Shown here in pieces: positions 1 to 4,401 of a DNA stretch of 5,721 nt (position 1 is the first letter of the stretch; each line of letters begins with the position of its first letter). A model generated the notes under the pieces. That model did no database searches. It was not told where the DNA came from and worked only from the letters and a program-made list of their open reading frames with translations. The stretch spans positions 1 through 5,721 of the forward strand of contig CAJKQE010000115.1 of the NCBI GenBank assembly GCA_905201915.1, read 5' to 3'. The position numbers were made by a program, and so were the translations under genes. Source of the DNA: an uncultured Lachnospiraceae bacterium. GTDB taxonomy: Bacteria > Bacillota > Clostridia > Lachnospirales > Lachnospiraceae.

Positions 1-48
1 CGCCACAAGGTGTCGGATTATACCGGCAAGCCACGGCTTGAAAAGTAA
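1..48 (+). CDS. 3' end of an unidentified protein (partial, 15 codons visible)
   Basis: The first frame reads RHKVSDYTGKPRLEK and then TAA at 46-48. The gene would begin upstream of the window. The residues are basic and hydrophilic, and I do not recognise the family. About 25 of the 48 bases are G or C, noticeably richer than the genes that follow, which could mean a different origin such as the end of a mobile element; that is only inference. The call rests on the stop codon being followed directly by a terminator-like hairpin and a new promoter. A second + frame is also open across this stretch, so the reading frame is not certain. Bases 27-40 also form a 14-base near-palindrome. Confidence 0.35.
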   Translation, partial: RHKVSDYTGKPRLEK

Positions 49-72
49 ATACCCTATCGGGTGCTTTCTTTT
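42..72 (+). terminator. Weak intrinsic terminator after the partial gene
   Basis: ACCC (51-54) pairs with GGGT (59-62) around a TATC loop. A lower stem AAAG (42-45) pairs with CTTT (64-67), with a small bulge holding the stop codon. A pyrimidine-rich tract (CTTTCTTTTCTT) follows. The stem is short and bulged, so it is a modest terminator at best. Its position right at a stop codon and just upstream of a promoter supports the call. Confidence 0.4.
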
Positions 73-76
73 CTTC

Positions 77-110
77 GCACGTGGTATAATGTTTGCACGT
101 GATAATGTTT
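77..110 (+). repeat. Imperfect tandem repeat over the promoter of the EamA gene
   Basis: Two directly adjacent units are present: gcacgtggtataatgttt (77-94) and gcacgtgataatgttt (95-110). The second differs only by missing two bases. Each unit contains the palindrome CACGTG (78-83 and 96-101, 18 bases apart) followed by an AT-rich -10-like hexamer. The first copy carries the better -10 box, and the second would lie in the start region or leader. The arrangement may be an operator for a dimeric regulator or a simple local duplication. Confidence 0.7.
82..90 (+). promoter_or_regulatory. Extended -10 promoter for the EamA-family gene
   Basis: TGG-TATAAT matches the extended -10 consensus TGnTATAAT exactly, with the hexamer at 85-90. 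No good -35 box lies 16-18 bases upstream (62-67 reads TGCTTT), which is tolerable for an extended -10 promoter. Transcription would start near 97, giving a leader of roughly 36 bases before the ATG at 133. The box lies within the tandem repeat at 77-110. Confidence 0.6.
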
Positions 111-132
111 ACAAAATAGGAGATGAGAATGT

Positions 133-546
133 ATGTGGTTTGTTTTTGCATTACTATCTGCAATTTTCGCAGCGCTTACTTCAATCCTTGCAAAAGTGGG
201 AATTAACGGAGTAAATTCTAATCTGGCAACAGCAATCCGAACTGTCGTTGTGGTAATTATGGCATGGGGAATGGTGTATTTAACGAACGCACAGAACGGA
301 ATAAGTGGAATAAGCAGAAAAAGCTGGATTTTTCTTATTCTTTCAGGGCTTTCCACAGGGGCGTCATGGCTCTGCTATTACAGAGCGCTGCAAATAGGAG
401 AGGCATCGAAGGTTGTGCCTGTTGACAAGTTAAGCGTAGTAATTACAATTATTTTGGCAGTAATATTTTTACATGAAAAGCTTACAATAAAATCTGTCAT
501 AGGTTGCGGACTGATTACCTTAGGAACATTATTTATGGTGATGTAA
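133..546 (+). CDS. Half-size EamA/DMT-family membrane transporter (137 aa)
   Basis: This is a small integral membrane protein of the drug/metabolite transporter superfamily with one EamA domain, so it is half the length of a usual ten-helix member. About five hydrophobic segments are visible, near residues 2-21, 31-50, 64-84, 96-113 and 118-136. The conserved stretch with YRALQIGEASKVVPVDKLS (residues 83-101) and the EKLT motif (115-118) are typical of EamA domains. It resembles the single-domain COG2510 type as I recall it. Such proteins are expected to work as dimers in the cytoplasmic membrane; the substrate is unknown. The ATG at 133 is preceded by TAGGAG (117-122), about ten bases upstream. 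An ATG at 129 is in another frame. It is the first gene of the + strand group, 88 bases before the PlsY-like gene, so co-transcription is possible but not certain. Confidence 0.88.
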   Translation: MWFVFALLSAIFAALTSILAKVGINGVNSNLATAIRTVVVVIMAWGMVYLTNAQNGISGISRKSWIFLILSGLSTGASWLCYYRALQIGEASKVVPVDKLSVVITIILAVIFLHEKLTIKSVIGCGLITLGTLFMVM

Positions 547-567
547 GTATTTTAAGAAAAAAACAGA

Positions 568-595
568 TGAAGAGAACTTCAAAATGTGGTAGAAT
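568..595 (+). promoter_or_regulatory. Possible internal promoter with a dyad ahead of the PlsY-like gene
   Basis: TGG-TAGAAT (587-595) fits the extended -10 pattern with one mismatch in the hexamer. No TTGACA-like -35 exists at the expected spacing. That position is instead occupied by the inverted repeat TGAAG-AGAA-CTTCA (568-581). The dyad could be an operator or a short RNA hairpin; it has no U-tract, so it is not a terminator. The lipid genes may therefore be transcribed separately from the transporter gene. Confidence 0.35.
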
Positions 596-634
596 ACCCC
601 ATTGTATGAGTGTGAAAAATAGAAGGGTGAACAG

Positions 635-1258
635 ATGTTAATACAATACGGATTTTATATTGCATTAGGTTATTTGTCAGGAAGCCTGATGTTTGGATAT
701 GCAGTGCCGAAACTTATTAAGGGAATTGATGTGAGAAAAGAAAGCAGTGACGGAAATCCGGGAACTGCCAATGCCTTTCTCTGTGGCGGAGCTTTGTGCG
801 GAATTTTAGTTTTGTTGGGAGATATTTTGAAAGGAATATTGCCTGTATATATGGCAGGAAAACATTTGGGAACAGAGTTTATGGGGTTTGCGCTTATTAT
901 GGCAGCGCCTGTGTTTGGTCATGCTTTTCCCCTGTCAGGAGGAAAGAAAAACGGAGGAAAGGGAATTGCAGTTTCCTTTGGAGTGCTTATTGGCCTATAT
1001 CCGTTCTTGACAAATTTGTGGCTTTTGATTTTTTGGTATCTGCTGTTTTCCGTGGTTATTCGTATTAATCCACATAGTTATAGGACGCTGATTACCTATA
1101 TTTGTTGGACAGTCAGTGCCTTGATTTGTAAGGTGGCGCCCGTTTTGTGTATAGGAAATATGTTGATTTCCTTTGTGATTGTAGATAAGCATAGCGCAGA
1201 TTTAAAGAACAGAAAAGAAAGACAAATATGTTTTGGAATTAGGAGAGCAAATAAATGA
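635..1258 (+). CDS. plsY: Divergent PlsY-family glycerol-3-phosphate acyltransferase
   Basis: PlsY enzymes transfer an acyl group from acyl-phosphate to glycerol 3-phosphate in the membrane, giving lysophosphatidate, the first step of phospholipid synthesis. The 207-aa length is normal for the family and several hydrophobic helices are visible. Recognisable landmarks are GSLMFGYAVPKLIKGIDVRK (residues 16-35), GNPGTAN (40-46), GDILKGILPV (62-71), GHAFP (95-99) and GGKGIAVSFGV (107-117). The protein is divergent. Motif 1 reads RKESSDGNPG rather than R-x-x-GSGNxG, one residue longer. The span between GHAFP and GGK is also one residue longer. The C-terminal motif, usually H-x-x-N, reads H186-S-A-D189. 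It may therefore be a paralog rather than the housekeeping enzyme; the symbol marks the family. The ATG has AGAAGGGTGA (621-630) just upstream. Its TGA overlaps the next gene's ATG by four bases (ATGA), implying translational coupling with a lipid glycosyltransferase. Confidence 0.82.
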   Translation: MLIQYGFYIALGYLSGSLMFGYAVPKLIKGIDVRKESSDGNPGTANAFLCGGALCGILVLLGDILKGILPVYMAGKHLGTEFMGFALIMAAPVFGHAFPLSGGKKNGGKGIAVSFGVLIGLYPFLTNLWLLIFWYLLFSVVIRINPHSYRTLITYICWTVSALICKVAPVLCIGNMLISFVIVDKHSADLKNRKERQICFGIRRANK

Positions 1259-2373
1259 AGGTTTTAATTTTATCCTGTAAAACAGGAGGCGGACATGATG
1301 CGGCAGGACTGGCAATGAAAGAGGCTCTGGAAGAAAAAGGACATGAAGCAATTTTGCTGGATTATCTTACATTAGCAGGACAAAAGGTGTCTCAGACAGT
1401 GGGAGATGTGTATGTAAATACGGTAAAAACAGCGCCTCATGTTTTCGGAGCAGTTTATAAACTGGGTATGATAATCAGCAAGATAACGAAGAAATCTCCG
1501 GTGTATTATGTAAATGCCAAAATGGGAAAATACCTGCAGAAATATCTGGAAGAAGAAAAATTTGATGCTCTTTTAATGCCCCATTTATACCCTTCCGAAA
1601 CCCTTACTTATATGAAAAGACAGGGGATAGAATTGCCTTTTATGGCAGCAATTATGACAGACTATACCTGTATACCTTTTTGGGAAGAAACCAGATGCGA
1701 TTATTATATTGTACCTCATGAAGATGTGGCAAAGGTCTGTGAAAAGCGTGGAATACCAAGAGAAAAATTGCTTTCCATAGGTATTCCGGTCAGTGATAAA
1801 TTTACAAAAACAGCGGAAAAAGATAAGGTGAGAGAGTATTTAAAACTGCCAAAAAACAAAAGATTTTTTCTTGTTATGGGCGGAAGTATGGGAGCAGGTG
1901 ATTTAGAAAAACTGACAATACAGTTGGAAAAAAAACTGGAAGTTTCTGATGAAATTATTGTTATTTGTGGAAATAATAAAAAGATTTTTCAGAAGATGAA
2001 GAAGGATTATCAACACCATGAAAACATACATATTGTAGGGCAGACAAAGCAAATGTCCTTATATATGAAAGCCTGTGATATTCTGTATACAAAGCCGGGA
2101 GGATTAACTTCTACTGAGGCAGCAGTTTCCGGTATTCCTATTATACATACCTCACCGATACCGGGTTGTGAAACAGAAAATAAGAAATTTTTTGTGAAAT
2201 ATGGAATGTCCATTGCACCGAGAACAATAGAGAAACAGGTAGAAAAAGGAATAGAACTTTTAAATAATCCGGAGAAAATTCAGAAGATGAAAGCAGCACA
2301 AAAAATTTATGTAGATAAAAATGCAGCACAGAAAATCGTAGAACTGTTAGAAAAACATAGTATAAAAAAATAA
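1255..2373 (+). CDS. MGDG synthase-type glycosyltransferase (probable diacylglycerol glucosyl/galactosyltransferase, GT28)
   Basis: This 372-aa protein has the two-lobed GT-B layout of the family containing plant MGDG synthase, Bacillus UgtP and MurG. The N-terminal lobe opens with VLILSCKTGGGHDAAG (residues 3-18), holding the glycine-rich acceptor-side loop and conserved His14, and includes the family-typical DYTC...FW (136-143). The C-terminal nucleotide-sugar lobe has GGSMGAG (209-215), CGNNKK (238-243), VGQTKQM (261-267), KPGGLTSTEA (280-289) and PIPGCETENKKFF (301-313). No signal peptide or membrane span is evident; relatives are peripheral membrane enzymes that add sugar from UDP-glucose or UDP-galactose to diacylglycerol. 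The sugar, acceptor and processivity cannot be read from sequence. AGGAGAG (1241-1247) lies seven bases before the ATG, and the start overlaps the stop of the PlsY-like gene. The pairing suggests the two act in one membrane glycolipid pathway. The closing TAA is followed by a strong terminator. Confidence 0.88.
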   Translation: MKVLILSCKTGGGHDAAGLAMKEALEEKGHEAILLDYLTLAGQKVSQTVGDVYVNTVKTAPHVFGAVYKLGMIISKITKKSPVYYVNAKMGKYLQKYLEEEKFDALLMPHLYPSETLTYMKRQGIELPFMAAIMTDYTCIPFWEETRCDYYIVPHEDVAKVCEKRGIPREKLLSIGIPVSDKFTKTAEKDKVREYLKLPKNKRFFLVMGGSMGAGDLEKLTIQLEKKLEVSDEIIVICGNNKKIFQKMKKDYQHHENIHIVGQTKQMSLYMKACDILYTKPGGLTSTEAAVSGIPIIHTSPIPGCETENKKFFVKYGMSIAPRTIEKQVEKGIELLNNPEKIQKMKAAQKIYVDKNAAQKIVELLEKHSIKK

Positions 2374-2386
2374 AGCAAGGAGTAAG

Positions 2387-2414
2387 AAAGACTGTTATTT
2401 GGCAGTCTTTTTTT
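2387..2414 (+). terminator. Intrinsic terminator of the lipid gene unit
   Basis: AAAGACTG (2387-2394) pairs perfectly with CAGTCTTT (2403-2410) across an eight-base loop, and the T-run continues to 2414. It lies 13 bases after the glycosyltransferase stop codon. This is a canonical Rho-independent terminator on the + strand. Confidence 0.88.
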
Positions 2415-2435
2415 AATTCCACGGAAAAATTTTTC

Positions 2436-2497
2436 TTATGAAATTAAATACTTGACAAATCAATTATAAGAAATTAAAATATCAGTTGACTTATCAA
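2436..2497 (+). repeat. Tandem imperfect repeat with two TTGA-N4-TCAA dyads, probable MarR operators
   Basis: Two exactly adjacent blocks (2436-2463 and 2464-2497) share the order TTAT, GAAATTAAA, TA, TTGAC, ATCAA, with small insertions in the second. Each ends in a 12-base dyad: TTGACAAATCAA (2452-2463) and TTGACTTATCAA (2486-2497), 34 bases apart. The first covers the -35 box and the second covers the predicted transcription start. MarR proteins bind short dyads as dimers and often repress their own operon, so these are good candidate operators. The binding itself is inferred. Confidence 0.65.
2452..2480 (+). promoter_or_regulatory. Sigma-A-type promoter of the marR-MATE operon
   Basis: A perfect -35 box TTGACA (2452-2457) is followed after 17 bases by TAAAAT (2475-2480), one mismatch from consensus. 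Transcription would start near 2487, about 25 bases before the regulator's ATG. Candidate operator dyads overlap the -35 and the start site, so repression by the adjacent MarR protein is plausible. Confidence 0.82.
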
Positions 2498-2511
2498 GAA
2501 AGGAGCGGATT

Positions 2512-2964
2512 ATGGAAAACAGAGCTTTGGGTAAGAGCATTGCGATTTTGCATCGCAGAGAACAGAAATATATGATTTCAAAAATGAAAGAACTGGGAAT
2601 AGGTTATTCCGGTTATAATTTTCTGCTTTATCTGGAAATTCATTCAGGAAGCAGTCAGAAGGAAATGTGTGAAGCGCTGGCAGTGGACGAGGCTCTGGCA
2701 GTCAGAACAATGAAACGGCTGGAAGAGACAGGGTTTATTATTCGCAAAAAATCGGAAAAAAACGGAAGGTGTTACGAAATTCATCTGACAGAAAAGGGGG
2801 CAGACACCGTTCCAAAGCTGAGATCGTTTTTGTTTCAGTGGTGGAGTCAGGTAACCCAGTGTTTAACAGGAGAAGAAAAAGACATTTTGCTGTCAAGCCT
2901 TGAGAAAATGGCAATACAGTCAGAAGGTGTTTTAAAAGACATAGAAGAAAAGAAAGGCATTTAA
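2512..2964 (+). CDS. MarR-family transcriptional regulator
   Basis: This 150-aa winged helix-turn-helix protein is of typical MarR length. The DNA-binding core runs from about residue 45 to 95: the SSQKEMCEALAVDEALAVRTMKRLEETG segment (47-74) forms the helix-turn-helix with the recognition helix near 58-71. FIIRKKSEKNGRCYEIHLTEKG (75-96) is the wing, with the basic KNGR tip and the characteristic LTEKG. The flanking N- and C-terminal helices should form the dimer interface. The family usually represses neighbouring genes until a small ligand or oxidant releases it; the ligand here is unknown. The start is supported by AAAGGAG (2499-2505), six bases upstream. It is followed after only two bases by a MATE pump gene, so it very likely controls that pump and itself through the dyads in its own promoter. 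Confidence 0.93.
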   Translation: MENRALGKSIAILHRREQKYMISKMKELGIGYSGYNFLLYLEIHSGSSQKEMCEALAVDEALAVRTMKRLEETGFIIRKKSEKNGRCYEIHLTEKGADTVPKLRSFLFQWWSQVTQCLTGEEKDILLSSLEKMAIQSEGVLKDIEEKKGI

Positions 2965-2966
2965 GC

Positions 2967-4337
2967 ATGGAAAACAGAAATACAAATCCTCTTGGAACAG
3001 AGAAAATCGGGAGCTTACTGATGAAGTTTGCAATCCCCAGTATTATTGCAATGCTGGTGAGCTCTCTTTACAATATTGTAGACCAGTTTTTTATTGGTCG
3101 AAGTGTGGGTATGTTGGGAAATGCAGCTACCAATGTGGCGTTTCCTCTTAGCATTACCTGTACGGCGCTGGCGCTTTTGTGTGGAATTGGCGGCGCCGCT
3201 AATTTTAACCTTGCAATGGGAAGAAAAGAGAAAGAAAAGGCAGTTTCTTTTGCCGGTGGCGCTATTGGTATGATGCTTCTTGCCGGTTTGGTGCTGACAA
3301 TTGTTGTAGCATTATTCTTAAAACCGATGATGATTGCTTTTGGAGCAACAGATAATGTGTTGGATTATGCACTGACGTATACAGGAATTACCTCTTTGGG
3401 ATTTCCCTTTCTTATTGTAACTACAGGAGGAAGTAATCTTATAAGAGCAGACGGAAGTCCAAAGTATTCCATGATTTGTACTTTGACAGGTGCAATTATC
3501 AACACAATGTTAGATCCGTTGTTTATTTTTACTTTTGACATGGGAATGGCGGGTGCAGCGTGGGCGACAATTATTGGGCAGATTGTTTCCGGTATTATGG
3601 TTTTAGGTTATCTTACAAGATTTAAAACGGTACATATTCCTTTGAAATCTCTACTGCCTTCAAAAGCTTCATGGATTCCTATTTTAACCCTTGGAATTGC
3701 CCCATTTTTTAACCAGGTGGCAATGATGGTTGTGCAGATTGTCATGAATAATACCTTAACTTATTATGGCGGACAATCCTCTTACGGAAGCGAAATTCCC
3801 ATGGCATGTGCGGGAATTATATCAAAAGTAGGTATGATTTTCTTTGCCATTGTTATTGGAATTTCTCAGGGAATACAGCCGATTATCAGTTTTAATTATG
3901 GTGCGGGAAATGGAAAAAGAGTGAAAGAAACTTATAAAAAAGCTCTTACAGCAGCTATTATTATTTCTACAGTAGCGTTTCTCTTATTCCAATTTTTTCC
4001 GCGAGAAATTATTTCTATTTTTGGTTCTGGAAGCGAAAAATATTTTACTTTTGCAGAGAAATTTTTCCGTATTTATTTATTTTTTACTTTTATTAACGGA
4101 ATACAGCCCATTACTGCAAATACTTTTACATCCATTGGAAAATCAGGAAAAGGTGTGTTTCTGTCTCTTACAAGACAGATTATTTTCCTGTTACCGTTAT
4201 TGATTATCCTTCCAATTTTTATGGGAATTGATGGCGTTATGTATTCTGCGCCGGTAGCAGATGGAATTGCAGCAGTATTTTCTGCATGGTTTATGTGGAA
4301 AGAATTTAAAATTATAGACAAGCAAATGCCAAATTAA
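2967..4337 (+). CDS. MATE-family multidrug efflux transporter, MepA-like
   Basis: The 456-aa protein is the normal size for a twelve-helix MATE transporter, which exports cationic or other drugs from the cytoplasm using a Na+ or H+ gradient. Hydrophobic segments run through the whole protein in two similar halves. Family-typical stretches include SLYNIVDQFFIGRSVG (residues 33-48), the IRADGSPKYSM loop (159-169), LDPLFIF (182-188), MGMAGAAWAT (192-201), QGIQPIISFNYGAGN (301-315) and NGIQPITANTFTSIGKSGKG (377-396). These point to the MepA-type subgroup. It is co-transcribed with the MarR gene: two bases separate the genes, and AGAAAGG (2951-2957) inside the end of the regulator serves as a weaker ribosome binding site. 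The substrate cannot be told from sequence. The first 12 coding bases are identical to those of the regulator. Confidence 0.93.
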   Translation: MENRNTNPLGTEKIGSLLMKFAIPSIIAMLVSSLYNIVDQFFIGRSVGMLGNAATNVAFPLSITCTALALLCGIGGAANFNLAMGRKEKEKAVSFAGGAIGMMLLAGLVLTIVVALFLKPMMIAFGATDNVLDYALTYTGITSLGFPFLIVTTGGSNLIRADGSPKYSMICTLTGAIINTMLDPLFIFTFDMGMAGAAWATIIGQIVSGIMVLGYLTRFKTVHIPLKSLLPSKASWIPILTLGIAPFFNQVAMMVVQIVMNNTLTYYGGQSSYGSEIPMACAGIISKVGMIFFAIVIGISQGIQPIISFNYGAGNGKRVKETYKKALTAAIIISTVAFLLFQFFPREIISIFGSGSEKYFTFAEKFFRIYLFFTFINGIQPITANTFTSIGKSGKGVFLSLTRQIIFLLPLLIILPIFMGIDGVMYSAPVADGIAAVFSAWFMWKEFKIIDKQMPN

Positions 4338-4352
4338 ATGAGTATGATAGAG

Positions 4353-4394
4353 TGAGACTGTTACATTAGATGTAAGCATAATGTGACAGTCTCA
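4353..4394. terminator. Long hairpin between convergent genes, putative bidirectional terminator
   Basis: TGAGACTGTTACATTA (4353-4368) pairs with TAATGTGACAGTCTCA (4379-4394), 16 pairs with a single G-T wobble and a ten-base loop. It lies 15 bases after the MATE stop codon and 7 bases from the opposing gene's stop. Its place between two converging genes argues for a shared terminator. The flanks lack a strong immediate T-run on either strand (TTGATATTT on the + side), so efficiency is uncertain. An alternative inner hairpin TTACAT-TAG-ATGTAA (4361-4375) is possible. Confidence 0.65.
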
Positions 4395-4401
4395 TTGATA
4401 T

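Noticed and set aside
2..130. Open + strand frame 2 running from the window start through the promoter region
   Set aside because: It crosses a terminator-like hairpin and an extended -10 promoter and runs into the EamA gene out of frame; the translation looks like non-coding sequence.
54..356. 100-residue minus-strand frame opposite the EamA gene
   Set aside because: It overlaps a well-supported gene antisense, has no ribosome binding site evidence and resembles no family.
796..1068. Second + strand frame inside the PlsY-like gene
   Set aside because: It is an alternate-frame shadow of a recognised gene, without its own start signals.
2141..2422. Minus-strand frame across the end of the glycosyltransferase gene and the terminator
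   Set aside because: It is antisense to conserved motifs of the real gene and to a clear intrinsic terminator; the composition is that of reversed coding sequence.
2486..2491. TTGACT as a second -35 box for the MarR operon
   Set aside because: The matching -10 position would fall on the start codon of the regulator and reads poorly; the dyad interpretation fits better.
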